NCBI GenBank assembly: GCA_013397455.1
Contig: VYZB01000125.1
Span: 839,274 to 903,273 of the forward strand
From: Crotophaga sulcirostris
Taxonomy: Eukaryota > Chordata > Aves > Cuculiformes > Crotophagidae
Direction of reading: 5' to 3'
DNA: 64,000 nucleotides
In this document: positions 11,101 to 25,500 of the stretch, piece after piece
Layout of the letters: each line of letters begins with the position of its first letter
Position numbering within the stretch: the stretch's first letter is position 1
Notes under the pieces: generated by a model
What the model was told of the DNA's origin: nothing
Database searches by the model: none
What the model saw: the letters and a program-made list of their open reading frames with translations, nothing else
Made by a program: the position numbers and the translations under genes

Positions 11101-14100
11101 GCTGCAATTACAGCTGATAAACATGGAGATTAAGCTGAAAAAAAAGAGAGGAACATTTACATTTTCTTAGGTACTTGCGACAAAGACAAATAGAAAAGGG
11201 GAAAGGGAGGTGGACAAAATGATGCCAAATATACTGATGATTACTGCAGTACTGTGCATTTACTTTATATAGCATGCTCCACGACCTCAAAGAACTTAAA
11301 GCTCTACTACGTAAATAAGTTATCTCTTCGTGATAAACAGTAATGTCCTTAGATCAACATAAGCACTAAGATACTAAGGAGTCCAGGTATAATTCCACCA
11401 CAGCTTAGCTTAGGTGTACCTGTGTGCCCCTGTAGTTGGCAACAGTATCATATCAATGTTCTGTAGGATCAGAACATCACTATAATCTTCTGATCCAATA
11501 ACAAGTATAACGGTATAATTGAAATAAAATGTGTTTTATAAAAGTGTCCACTTTTTTAAACATTGAGCTCTGTGGGAATTCCCAGAAGACCTTGGGAAGT
11601 TTGTATAGGCTCACAAATGCTCTTGTTTCTCTCAAGATTCAATATTTGCAGACTCATTGAAAAGGTTTTCCTGTGTTGTACAAGAGCTGGTGGAACAACT
11701 GCTGTGCTATGAACATGCACCATGGCTGTTGCTGCAAAGTGCAATACGCTCACATACTCAACCCAAAGGCAGAGAGAGATATGGTGATGTATTTCCTCAT
11801 GGTGCAATTCCCAGAAACATCAATTGACATTAAACCATCTAAGACATAGCTCTTTCAGTAGAGTAGACTTACTGAAAAAAAGTACCTTGGAGCCGAACCT
11901 TAAGCAGTTTCCTAGTGGCCTATGAGATAATCATATATTCATGAATTTACACTAGCCTTTGAAATCTGTTAAGAACTTGTGCACCTTTATTGCATTACTG
12001 TAGAGTTTGTTTTAGGATGGAGACACGGATGTCTAGCAGTGTGCTGCAACCGAGAAAAGAGAGGTTCTGTGACCAGCTGAGGAGACAAGTTGGATACATT
12101 TCACTCCTGTAAACGATAGGATAACATATTGATCCAGAGGGAGATAGCATTTGCCATATGCTTGGCACTAAAGTTTTCTGCCTGAAAGAACAAGAGTTGG
12201 CCCCAGACCAAGACTCTGTGGTTAAACTTTCCTTGATCTTTGAAGAAATTCTCAGATTCCTTTGGCAGCTCTTCTCAGGTTAAAACAGAAGAGGAGTGGC
12301 GCGCTGGGCATCAGTTGCCATCAGCTCCAGCAATCCCAGTGGCTTTATGGCCTGTTATAAAAGCTGAGGATCTAACCACTTGAAATAAAACCTGGGATCC
12401 CTCAGAAGTATTTCTGGTGTCTTCTGATGGAGGTATATCCTACATTTTTGTAATACTGTAATGGTATTAGAAGAGAATGCTGAAACAATAACTTTTGAGA
12501 CATTCTCTTAGTTCTTACAGTATTTAAATTTTTGTCTTTTGTAATGTACCCTATTTTACAGGTCTAACTTAAAGATAGCAGTATGGTTTTGCACCATGAT
12601 ATGGAGTCCTAGTATTTTTAAAGACCTTTGCAGCTATGTAGCCTATAGAAATAAAGAGATTTTTTTGCTACCTTATACACTTTACATACATGAAAGTCTT
12701 TGAATTATCTTCAGATAATTCTATAATACTTTCTCACAGACTGGATTTGACTTTTGACATCTGAGTTGTAGGCCAGCTGGCTGCTTCTGTCCCCTGCAAA
12801 CCTTCCTCCAGCCTTAGTAACTTGAAATAAATATTGACCATTTTAATTTCGTTCTGGAAGCTGACTTCTTTGTAATGTTCTCACAAGCAATACTTTGATA
12901 CATTGGAGGCATTTTTATTTATAGTTCAGGTCCTAGTAAAATAAATCATTTATGGCTGCTAGCACTGCCAGCAGTGAGAGACATCCTGCAGCTGGCACTC
13001 CATGTATGTTGTTAGAGACAGTTCTACACACTTGATGCTAACAGATGAATGTGAGTGAAATGAATCTACCACCTGTTAAATGGGCTTCGACTGGTCATTT
13101 GAAGTTATTCTGCCTGAATTCTGCCCCCACCAAAAGGGAGAAAAAGATGGTTTCCTCTTTTGGGTACCTAAATAAATCCATGTATGTCAAATACTGGTTC
13201 ACACAAGGAACTTGTACTCTAGAACCTGGAGATCAGCTCATACTTGGCTTCCATGTATATCCCCAAGGCTCCCACCAACATGCAGACACAGGGTTCGGTG
13301 GCTATTCACTGCAGCTGAGAGTGCTACTGACCCTTTGTCTCCTCTGCATTCTCTGTCTGTGTACTTTATACAGATAAAATAAAGATATTATTCAGATGTT
13401 ACAGATTGGAATTTCTCAATAGCCTCTAACGTGCTGGTTTTGTGAATGGCATTTTATCTGGCAATAATATCAACAGCATACTAATCTCTTTCTTAAGCAT
13501 AGTCAGCATCAAGGGAAATGTTCACCACAGATACGAAAGATTTTCTTTCTCAGTAATAAACACGGAAGCCTCCAGCCATGTCTTTTTGCTGTTAGCATGA
13601 ATAAAGGTTAATTGCCACATTTTTGTGTTTCCTTTTGTAATTAAGAGTTGAGCCTTCAGTTCTTTTCATGGCAGTTACTGACAACTAAAGTTAATCTTTT
13701 TGATCATTGCAGATAAAGGCATCTAGAACAGATTGTACTCAAAATAGACTGGCTGTCTGTATTTGGAAGCATTTCTAGATCTAGGAAAGCTGGAATTGTG
13801 TATTTGGAGAATATACATTTTAAGCATAGTAGTTTGAATTTTGATTTGTCTGAGAGCTAATTAAAAGTTACGCGAACGGAAGGTAGTTCCCAAGCTGGGG
13901 CTATTATGGGACAACTCATGACTACATTGCGAGCTGCGTAGAAATTATATTGCCAGAAACTTTGCTATTAAGTTCTATTCTGTTTGCTGCTATTTCTCTC
14001 TGTTTCACATTTTTGTTGTATTAAGAATTTATTAAGAAATTTTTCTATTGTAATTTTTTCAGGCCCTTCTTCATTCACACAACAAAAACTCAATCAGGGC

Positions 14101-16430
14101 TACATTAGTGAAAGAAATCGGGCTTTTTTTTCAAAGTATTGCAGGTAGTCGCTGTTCTAAGACGGCAGGTGTTGGCAAGTGTGGATCTGGGGAAAGCAAT
14201 GCCACTTCTGACAGTGAGGAACGTGGGGGCAGCAGCAGCAGCCAGCAAAGTGCATGGGGCTGCATCATGCACTCTGACAGCTCTATATTGTACAGACAGC
14301 TGAACAAATATCTGTCATTACATTTTTGGGTATAATACACTTGTTGCTGGTACTTTACCATTGTGAAAACATACTTGCTTGGTTTTGTTAATAAATAAGT
14401 TTTATGTTTAAGAAGTTAACTCACATGGAAAGATCTGTTGTAGTATGCAACTATGGGAAGAAAAATGAAAAATTCACCCTTAGAGTGGTTTGAAAGAATT
14501 TCTGTCTCATCTGATTAGGTGAAAAGGCTGCTTTGTCTTCTTAAATTATTTTTTTTCTATTTAAATAAATCTTCTGAAATGCTTGCATGCCTGCAAGAAT
14601 TATAAAGGGCTGTTCAGACCTAAATCAAGTGTTCCAGTGTTGCTGCATGAATCTTCCAAGGCAATAAACTTTTGGTACCTTTGACAAGTTTTATGATTCA
14701 AGATAGTTGCACTGTGCTATGTACCATATTTCAAAGTAACGCATCTGAATAGATCATATCAATTTTTATATGCTAATAATTTGTTTTGGTATTTTAATAC
14801 TAGGAGCTATAATTCATATCTATCATGTTCCTTAGACTGCAAATAATTTGAAAAGCATTTAGAGAAAAATCACTTTAGGAATACCTCCAGTGTTGCATTT
14901 TTCTATTGTGCAAATAAGGTGAGAATAAACAAGTCTAGAAATTTAAAAAAATGTTGAATGGAGGATCATCAGCTTTAGCTCAGCATTGTTCCCTCTGTGC
15001 TTTCCTTTCCCTTAGCCACAGCACATTTTCAGTTTTCTGTGTGTTAGGGCTCTTCTCCATTTCCTGTAGTAAATTCTTGGGTAGGCAAATCCGTCTTGCT
15101 ATTTGCACACTCTTTTCCCCCAGAAGTATAAGCTAAATGTTTCCATTCTTAAATATACCTCAAACTCCCACTGATATTCATGGTGTATTACAAAGTTTTA
15201 CCTATTCTAATACGTTATGTTGTGGGAGTAGTTGAAACTCAGTTTTGCTGTTGCAAGCTGGATAATGATGGCAGTGATATTTGCAGAAGAAGTAGTGTGG
15301 TAGTGGTGAGAATGCTATGGCAATATTGGATAGTCATAAAGCCATTTGGAAACTATTTTGAGGGTAGATATTACTGAAAACCAGTATAATCTCTGTAGTT
15401 TTGTAGTAACTCAGAATTCCTCCTTCTAAACACAAGATGCTTAAATGGCCATGAAAGCTCACCAAAACATGCAGAGATTTCTGAGTGTTTTGTATAAGCG
15501 AAAAATAAAGCAACAATAAAATGAAAACAAAAATTGGGGGAAAAATTTGAAAAATGTCTAAACACAGAGAAGATAAGTGAGGCTAAAAGCCAATTTTTAT
15601 TGTTTCTCCAGTAAAAAATACCTTCAGTATTAAAATGGAAAATCTCATTGTATGGCAGTTTATAAGCAACCTGATCTTGAGTACTTTTGAGACCCTATCC
15701 CAATATTTCTGATTGAATATACAAGCTGAGAATTATTTCCTTTTCCCCACTGCAACTGCCCTTTCTCTACACACACATACCTATCTTTATTAATGGTTAT
15801 TTGTCCCTGTGTTTTATATAATTAATTCTGAGTTTCAAAACTGTTTTGACAGAATGGTCCAGATTAGCTCTGAAAGAAGTGATTGCCAAAATGTTCAAGA
15901 GATGAAATCTGCAGACTTATCTGTAAGACTTTCCCTATACCTCTTCAACTTGTAGAAGCAAAGTGCTCTGGTGTTTATCAGCATGCTGGTTAATTTTTCA
16001 GGAGTCAAATTTTAAAAGCAAAACACAGTGAGCACTTCACTATCACCACCCTTTCACCTGTATTATTTTAGTATTTTCCATGGAAACTGCACTTCTAATG
16101 ATTTTTTTTTAATTTTATTTTTCCTCTCCTCAGTTATAGCTTGGAGACCATTGATGTTCAAGTGATAGTGTGGTTTCACAGGTTTCTTCATTCCTGCCAA
16201 GAACCCAATGCAGCCCATAAGCACACCAGAGATCCACAGTGAAAATGCTTGGAAAAGCCCATGTAAATATTGGCACCACATCCTTGCCATGGGGGATTTC
16301 TAACTTTTGCCAGCTTATCATAAGCACCATGCCTTGGTTACACTAACCGTGACTGTAACACAAATCAGCATCTCATGTCTTCTGCTGTCTCTGTTGACTT
16401 GATTTCTTATTTTTTTCCTCTCTTTCCTTC
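8170..16430. other. Unique sequence, no gene recognised
   Basis: AT-rich DNA with scattered short frames. The longest plus-strand frame is 13045-13377 (110 codons from ATG). It has no recognisable domain, but ends in a hydrophobic stretch of about 20 residues, and a canonical AATAAA (13378-13383) starts one base after the stop codon. A donor-like CATCCAG|GTAAGC at 8726 has only a weak acceptor 49 nt upstream. No RNA gene or further transposon was recognised. Confidence 0.55.
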
Positions 16431-16434
16431 CCAG

Positions 16435-16519
16435 GTTTCTGATATACCTTTCTATGCTCTCTCCCACGGAAGGAGTGGAATGTGCAGGCTTTCCCTCAAG
16501 TCATGCTACTGCCAGGGAG
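16435..16519 (+). other. Candidate exon (85 nt, strong acceptor)
   Basis: The acceptor is one of the strongest in the window: an almost uninterrupted pyrimidine tract from about 16405 running into ttccttcccag| at 16434. The segment ends at a plausible donor, GGGAG|GTAAAG (GT at 16520-16521). Two of the three forward frames are open across all 85 nt. In the frame that begins at the first base, the peptide contains a cysteine-rich end (CRLSLKSCYCQG), and I do not recognise it. The phase at the 3' side (one base carried over) is compatible with the candidate at 28780. Being open in two frames carries little weight at this length, so this may equally be a non-coding RNA exon or a pseudo-exon. Confidence 0.25.
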
Positions 16520-16524
16520 GTAAA

Positions 16525-19500
16525 GAGCCGCCTTGACATGGCAAAATGATCATTCCACTGTACTGAGAGAAACAAGCACAACCCAGCCCTTCCTTTCTGA
16601 AGAACTATGACCATCCGAACCACAGAGGAACTGGTTTGGCTCTGAGCTTCATCTGTAAATGGAACATACCCTGGCATCCAATGGTTTGTAATTCAAGTTT
16701 GTTTCATAAAGACCAAACAGACATTTCCAGTTGTGAGCTTTTCATACAATTTAATCTGTTAAAAAAGTTTGATTTTGAATCCATTAAAGAAAAAAAATTC
16801 ATCAAAATGGAGGGGCATCCTGGCTTTTGTAGTGCTCCTTACGGCATGCTCATTAACTTATCTTTCACATGAATGACCTGTTGAAGAAAAGATGATGCTT
16901 TTTATCTGGCTGGGATTTTTCATGTTTTTGTTTTTAATATCCATTAGTTAAAAACAAAATGGCCTTCACAAAAAGGCCAAAAGAGAAACTGAGAGGGAGG
17001 GAGGTACAGAGATTATTGCCAGTGCCCCTTTTTCTTAGAAAGAAATAATATCATCTTGTAAGGAGGTAAAAAAGGATGCTGAAGGAAAGCAGGGCAGTAT
17101 TGCAGGGATACAGCTAGTGGGTGAGGCAGCAGCAGAACAGGGTGTGTACATGTGGGGTTAGGGAAAGGGACAGAGGTACAGGTCATGGTGTCTGGCAGAT
17201 GTTTAGGTTCTTGCCTACATTCAAAAAGTCTTCTAGTTGTCTGTGATACAGACTCAGCTGGCTGCTCTAGAAGTGTCCTTCATATCGTTGTAAGAAAAGA
17301 GAGGAAAAATGTTTTGAAAGGAAGAAAAAGGGTAAAACCTTTCTATTTGAGAATTTTTGGGAAAAACTACTTTCCATTTTTGCCTATGTAAAGATATCAC
17401 CACTTGAAGGAGTAGGGCAGGGTAGCAGCATTTTCCAGGTGAGTTTGCAGTTGATTTAATACTTGTACGAAGGTATATTCAGGGATGTATCAAGATACTT
17501 TACTCCTTTCCCAGTTGTGTTTCCTCATAGAACCAGCATATTAAAGAAAGTGACTCTTCCCTAAGAATATAGTTTTTCTTTGTGGATGACTGTACTCACA
17601 TAGCTCTTATCAGGATATAATCTGAAGTGAATATAGTCTTTCTTGCAGTAAAATGATGGCATCAAACAGCTAGCATGTGCTGCTTTACCATGTGAAGTGT
17701 AAATGGAGTCTTACTCCCTGGCACTGCTTTTTTCACTGTTTTATTGCAAATATTGAGACTGTTAACGTGCTCCTTCACCAAGTTCTGACTCCTGGGGGAG
17801 GGAGATGCAAAGGGGGCTTCTCCCTCACGCTTTCTTTTTAGTACCTTTTCTAGCTCTTGGGTTCACAGGCAAGCAATGGGAGATGGGAACAGCAAAGCAA
17901 AACAATGTGAAAGACAAAGCCAAAAAGAAAATGAACTTCAAAACCAATTAATGTTAAAATCTTCGGATGTTTAAGTGATTCTTTGTTTTCTGAGTTCTTG
18001 ACTGAGACTCTGTTCTCCAAGTTGGCTGTAAAGCACTGGCTTAACAGGCAGCACACTCAAATCACGAGAGACCTGAAAGACTCAGTGTGTTCCCATTCCC
18101 CTCGTTGATACCCTCTCTCTGTCTTTCACAGCTCAGCTGTCAGTGGTGCTCAACTCTGGTGTCTCCAGGGCTCCCACGGAGAAACTCCCCGCTGGACACC
18201 ATGTCTGCTCTCCATGGCACAGGTTCTTCACTTTAACCCTGCCTTTTATGTGGCTGTGACACAGAGCTGTCTATTTGGGCTGAGAAGTTACAGAGATTGT
18301 GGGGTAATTTATCTAAGAATATCTAATCATCACTGCTTGCACTTTGAAATGAAATATCTCTTGTCTTTCAAACCAGTAACACACCACCCACTTCTATGTG
18401 GTTAGGCAGAAGGGATAGATGTTGTGTTACAAAGCAAGTCAGAAAGGATTTAAACAATGAAGTTGAAAGGGAAGCAGTAGCACAGGAATGCATCAGCAGT
18501 TATCAGGAGTGCATATAATGTACCTGTAAAACTGCAGAAAATTAGTTATTTCACACCCTCTGAGGACTATAAAGGAGGCCAAAAGAGTGGTAATTGTATT
18601 AGGAATTAATCCAGTTGGCTCCTCACTATGTTGAGTTGCTCCTTTTTACAGAAAGGACAGAAAAATGGAAGGGCTTGAGCCTCCCCTAAGTCTCTCTGGC
18701 GAGTGCGGCACAGGCAGGAAGTCCCCTCTGTCCTCCTCCAGGTGCTTACTGGTTTCATGGAGACTTTGTCTTTTAGTTACTTGTGCTTTGGGGCAAGTGT
18801 TCCAGTCCTGCTCTTAATGCAAGATATGAAATAGTGTAAATTGACTCTTATTTCGTTTTCTATACCTCGATAGTTGAAGCTAATCAAAGCAAATAGCTAA
18901 TATTTTCTGGTGGGATGACCTTGGGACCAGAAGACCAGTTAGTTCTGTCTTTCTCCAGGGAAGAAAGTTAGAGGAATTACTGCCAAATAATAATAATAAC
19001 AGCAGCAGCACAGGCTATAATTCCCCACTCTCCTACTTCAGCGACACCTGAACACCAGCATGAAGAAAACAAGTCATTTATCAAGTATAATTTGTTGGAA
19101 TCACTGGGTGTGTGGAGCAGAATGGGGGAGAAACGGGCAGACTGATTTCTACCTCATCCCAGCCGTTAAGGAACTAGCATGTAATTTTCCCATTTTGGCA
19201 ATTTGTGCTTGCTTAGGCCAAATCTGGTTGTGGACTAATATGACTTACTTTATGTCCCCATTTCCTTTTTAAAGTGCTCTGAGGTGTAAGCTTTGCTGCA
19301 CCCACCTACACTTCCTAATGAGGGATCTGACCTTGTCGCTCTCTGTGTTCCTGAGGTTCCTGTGCAACCACGAATCACCCGCCCCAGCTCTCATTTTGAC
19401 CTAGTTTTTTTAAGAAAGTGAGGTTCATGTGATACCCGCAGAAATGCTGAGCCTCTTGCATCTATTTGTGTCTCTGTAAAATCAACTAGATTTTACAGTG

Positions 19501-22500
19501 GGAGAGAAATCTCAGCCATAACTAAACACTGAAACACTTATTAAAAAGAGGTGGGTTAAGGGAAAGGGCTGTCCTAAAGCAAAGTGGGCAGAACTTGAAC
19601 ATAAAAAAACTGTTTGGCAACAGCATCTGGCCAGAGAAAGAGCAGATGGAGAAATCTGGGCATCAAGCAGCATCATAAAACATAGTTCATGTGGAGTAGG
19701 GCTTTGTTAATCAGGGGGCTTATGGAAAAACTTAAGGAAAACCTTGTTACCGACTCAATTATGTAGAAAGAGCAAGTGATAGATGAACAAACTGAAGAGT
19801 TGGGTAGACACACCTCAGCACGTGACAAAGGAGTGAGTAAGTGAGAGGTACCATCTTATTTCTGGATGATAGAAGTTCATTTATTGCTAAAAAAGGTAAT
19901 TCTGGTAAAAAATGAAGTGAACTTGGTATGCATCTGTCTGAAAAAGGGAAATAAGAACTAAATACCATAAGGTTATACTGGTTTCTCTGGGGAGAAAAAC
20001 AATGAAATCCTGACCAAAGTGAGATGGCTGCAGAAGAAGGGATGCAAGCACAGTGATACATGGTGTATGACACCACAGCACAGCCTGGGAGAGGGAGAAA
20101 TAGGGAACTTTTTTTTTTTTTTGCAAAAAAAACTTAACAAACAGAATAAGAACCTGCTGTGACACATGTATAGTAAAGAAAATGTTTAAGCAGGTTTGAA
20201 AGCTGCAGATCTGTAAGCTACCCCTTCACCTGCATGAAAGGTGCTAAACCAGTAATTGGAAAAGCCAGGTCTGGGGGTGAGAGGTTTGGCTTGCAGAAAG
20301 AAGAGTCTGTAATGAGCCATTAAAAAAAAAGAAACCATGATTGAAACCACTCAAGCGATTTCAGCTGAGTCCTCCTGGGCTGAGCACGGTGAAGAGGAAT
20401 AAGCCTGGCACAATCCTGCCAGGTGGGATTTTTCTTCAAGGTCTCACTTCATTTCCAAAACTCATTTCCCTGCAGCACTCTGCAAGCTGCAGGCAGCATG
20501 ACTAGTCCTCCCCAGTTCTGCCTCACTGCTCCATGCTCTTTTGCCCACTTGCATACATCCCCCTCTGCACAGAAAATGGGAAAAGGTGGATGTGTTGCAG
20601 TACCTGACAGGATCTTTTGAGCATTTGGAAAGGTATGAGAAAAGAAGGGACCTTACAAGGTAGAAATATTCGTAGTTAAAGAATAAAATCAGAATAAAAA
20701 AGAATGAAGAAGAACAAAGAATAACAAGGGAAAGGAACTTGGCTCCTTTTTATATTCTCCAACTGGTAGATTAATAAAGTAGCAAACGAAGGTGTTTTTG
20801 TGGATTTGGTCCTAATGCCAAACTTATATGAGATGAGCTCTAGGGAGTTCCTCTTCATTAGGGGAGGGATTAATGTAAAAGGTAAGAGTAAAACAAAAAT
20901 CCCCATGTGAACAAATGACTTCTGCAGCAGAGTAATTAGAGAAGACATTCATAACATATTTATTGCAGAGATTTAGTTCCTTAATTGCTCAGTAGATAGT
21001 GTGTGTATGTATATACAAGCATGCAAGTTATGGATGTTTCTGGCTGTAATTATCTATGCATACGCTATATATCTATAAAATGGCTGATAAGGGTCTAAGA
21101 TAACAGTATGAGTTTAAGATGCCTTTGAGCTTAAGTAGCTTTGCTGTTTAACTCAGCATTTCACTAACAAACCAAAGTTATTAAAAAAGTTAGAGGGCAG
21201 AACAATCCAGCTTTGCAGAATCTGAAAACAATTCAGGTGTTGGAGGGAAAAACACATAGTAAATGTATTTTTTTCCTTTAAATCCTTTTCTTACTAAGGC
21301 CAGTCCATTGAAGCAAGCCGTGGCCATGTGGCCCAAGGCCGTCGAGTTACTGAGGCTTTATGAAGAACTTTGCATCCCCGATGCTCCATACATGGCTGTG
21401 ATGTATTCACATTCAGTTCCAGCTGGGAAGTGAGTTAATTTAAATCATCATGAAGACAAGGTTGGCTTTAAGTAAGTCATTTAATCTTTCTTTATAATGC
21501 TTTGAAGGAGGAAATTTTGCTTCTTATGTAACTCTTGAGAGCTGTTATTTCTAGCAGCCCAACCTGCGAGTGTGGCACTGAAGGACATGGTTTACAAGGT
21601 GTAGCTGTTGCAGAGCTGTAAACATGCTGGCTGTCTTTACTGAGCAGTTTAAGGTTTCCAGAGGAACTGAGGAAATTAGTCACTTGCCTTTCCACATAAA
21701 TAAATGAACAGCATGCCTTGCAATGATAATTTTCCCATAGCTAAATAAATCTCAGGCAGGAGGGAGGTATTGTCATCACATGCCATGACCCTGCACCAAT
21801 GGCTGGAAGTTCTGCAGAGAGTTTAGTAAACTTTTGCTCTGGAGGACCTACATATTACACTTCCCCTGTTTGCTTTGAACTGTAAATCTCCTAGGACTTT
21901 CTGAGGACTCTTCATGTTTGACTTGAGGTATTTGGTCAGGAAGGTGATGCCTGAGTCCGGGGCTTCTCCCTGATGAAGCAGGGACAGGTCTGCAGCAGAA
22001 GGAGTCTGACCCTCCCAGGCAGGGAGCTCATCTCACCTGAAGAGGGTTGAACACAACTGATGACATATATAAACTAACCTTTACTAGGCTAATGAGGATT
22101 TTCCCCCCGGGTGTGCTATTCTGCAGTTACTCATCCTGAGGTTTCTGGTTTGATCTACTTCCCAAGCTAAGCAAATGGAATAAACTCATTTAGCAATATC
22201 TGGGTAAGTAAATCAGCATTGGCACGGAACAGCATGCTGTTTGTCACCTCCTTTCTGCTTCTCCCTGAAGAAACATAAAAGTCTCACCTTCACCAAATCC
22301 TGTCTATTAAAATCTAAAGCTGGATGATCACATGAACAAGTTCAGGTCCTACAACAATAAAATAAACGTCTGCTGCTATAGAGAAGCCAGTTGGTGACCT
22401 TTCCCACCCAGCTTCCCTGGTGATTCACAGGTTTTATTTTTTGCTGAGTACAAAACCATTTTCCCTGGCAAATGCTCCTTTACTGAAGGTGAAAATGAAT

Positions 22501-25500
22501 AAAATAAGCCCACAAAACACTGAGGGGAGGGTTAGGTCTTTTCACAGTTATCACTATTTATAACATAAAGCAGCTGAAGTGTGGTGAGCTCTATGGAGAA
22601 ATGCATGCATTTCCCCGCACCAGCCTGAGCTTAATTCCTGAGTTAATTTCCCTGTGTTAGCAACTGTTTGGTGTCCTGTATTTTCAGCAGGGAACTTCTC
22701 CCCAGCCTAGTATACCAATGTGATCTCTTGAAATGATAGGTCTACTACTGAAGTTATTTGGCATTTGACTCCATTAAAAAATTAATCAAGAATTGATATA
22801 CTGCATTTTCATTTGAAACTCTGCAATCAGGTAGCGAAGTCTGAATATTCATACGAGACTAATATCTTTTCAGCATTCATTAATCTGAGTCAGTAATGAA
22901 CTACAGGTAAAATTGAGTGATAATTTGGAACAAGTAACTTATATGATTATTTTTCTCATCTTCTGTATTATTAAATATCTATGAACAGATTATTTGACCT
23001 TCCTAAATTTTTCATTTAATATTCATTTAATACAAAAAGATTTTTTGGTAAATGGTTTGCAGGGCCATTGCATGTTTGGTGTCAGCAGTTGGTCAGTCTC
23101 GCGGCGTAGCATGGTGCCACCAGAGCAGCCAGTGGTGGTTGATCTGCCCTGCCCCTGGAGCGTAGTGCCAGTTCCCCCAGAGCTCTGCCCTGAGGGGTAA
23201 GATCTTTGCTGGGCATCCCTGGTATTTACCCTGAATCTTCCTTGCCCAATTCATGACTGATAGGGCAAAACCCTGAAGCACAGATCATTCCTTTCCTCTT
23301 TACCGTTTCCTTGAATATTTTTGAAGCTTCTAAGTTCTCTCTTCAATCTCTTTTTCTTTTTAAAGCTCAGTTCTTCAGCTTTGTTTCACCCTTACCCTTG
23401 ATGATGTTTTCTTGACCTCTGATCTCCTTCCTTGTCCTTTTGCGATTCCCTCAAGGTAGTCCAAAACTTTACTAATGCATAGTATGTAAATATATATATA
23501 TATTTATCCAGCAAGGCCTTATTAGGACTGAATTTAATGGATTATTCCCCATGTCTTAACAGCCACGCTTCCGTTTACCATCCCAGAATGGTTGCCTCTT
23601 TCAGAACAGCTGCCCTTACCTCCCTTTCCCCAACCTGTGCAGTTGTTCCCCAGCCTGTAATTATGCAATTTATTATTACTGTAGTAATAGTATCTTGTAT
23701 TGTCTCTCCTTGAAAGCATGCTTTCTTTAAAGATTATTTCTGCAATTTGTCAGGACTTTTTTGAATTTTAATCATATCCTCTCGTGTGCTTGCCGTCCTT
23801 CCCTGAACAGTGTCATCAGCAAACTTAACAAACATATTCCTTCTTCTGTCATCCAAGTCATTAATAAAAAAATTAATAATGCTGAATCCAAGGCAGGTCT
23901 CTGAAAATGTAATTTTGAATAGAACTTTTCTCTAGAAATGAATGGTCTTCTAGGAAGCTTTGTAGCTTGTATACATGTCACCAAATGCCATGTTAGTAGC
24001 TAAGGCTAAAGTCAAGCTACGCTTCTTTAACGTCCCATAGAAGGAAATGCAATTGGTATGGTGCAATTCAATGAATGTTGTTAATTGCTGCTCATGCCTT
24101 TGATGTCTTGTTGCTTTTATATAAAGATTGAATATTTTTCTGTGAATGTATGGTTTGTGAGCTGGTAAGGAAAACAATATCTTCTCCTCCTTCTTAAAGG
24201 CATGACTTCTTTTCCTCCCCTTTCCCTCTTCAGTCTTCCACGATAATAGTTAAGATTCTAATACTGCTTCAGACAGTTCCTTAAGTATGCAAAGACAAAG
24301 CTCATCAGCATAACCAATTTGAAAACATCTAAATTAGCTAGACACTCTCACCATTCCCATTTTATGAGATTACAATCTTCCTTTTTTGTTACAGTGTTAT
24401 TGTGCCGACCATCTGCTCTCAGTTGGCCTTTTTCATGAAGATTGAAGCAAAGAAAGCTCATTAAACACTCAGCTTACTTGGTTAATGGCTTTCCCACTCC
24501 TTTTCTGGTCTTTCTTTATTACTAATGTACTTACAGAATGATATTTCGTTAATTGCCCCATGCTTTGTACCTTGACCTCTCTGACTTCATCAATGTACTT
24601 CTCTGCCAGATTTTTTTTTTTAATGCTAGAGCTTAACCTGTGCCATGAAATTCCTTCACATTAAATCCAGGGAGAATATATAATCAATTTTCACCTTCCA
24701 GTGATACTTATGGGTCAGGTCTCTCATATGAAAGACAGGGTGATGGTAGCCCCTCAGCTAACACTGACCTGAGCCTATGACCAGTCAGAATCAATAGGCA
24801 GGAGAAGGAAAAGACCATAAAGGAAATTGTTGAGATTATGATTTCTTTTTAATCTAATAATATGCAATTTGTTCAAATTGCATTAACTTTTTTTTCCAAG
24901 TTCTCCTCTCCTTGCTCTATTCTTAGTGCACTGCCTAGATTGTTTCATAGGTCTTTAGAGTTCTCTATGGATTTCCCCTTATTGGTCCCCAGTCTACAAG
25001 TAATTGTTCTGTGTCCTTGATCCTTTTAAAATAGCTACTGCAGCAAGTTTCACCTTTGTAAGTATGTGACCTCAAAGGCACAAGAAAAATTCTTCTCAAT
25101 TACATTGGATAGATGGTAAACAAATTTCCTGATTATTATGGCCACATGTAAAAACACACTCCAGTTTAAAAAAGAAGTATTTCTAGTCACAGATACGTAC
25201 ATTGATAGAGAGTTCTGGTTTGAATTCAGTCATAGTATAGCAATTTAGATAACAAGATGGGGGACATAATAATGCAAAATGTCACCGTTGCAACTTCATT
25301 ATTTACTCTCCCACTAGAGGCTCAGGAAATGAAAATAACTGTGATTCACAAAGCTAAATAAAAGCAAAGCACAGGAACTTGACTGGGCAGATTGACCTTC
25401 TTTTCAGTTTTCAGGAAACTCAAAACTGAATTTTACTTAGAACTGGCCATTATCATTGTTTTCTCATGCAGAGCCATTAACCTACAGCTTACTGAAGCAA

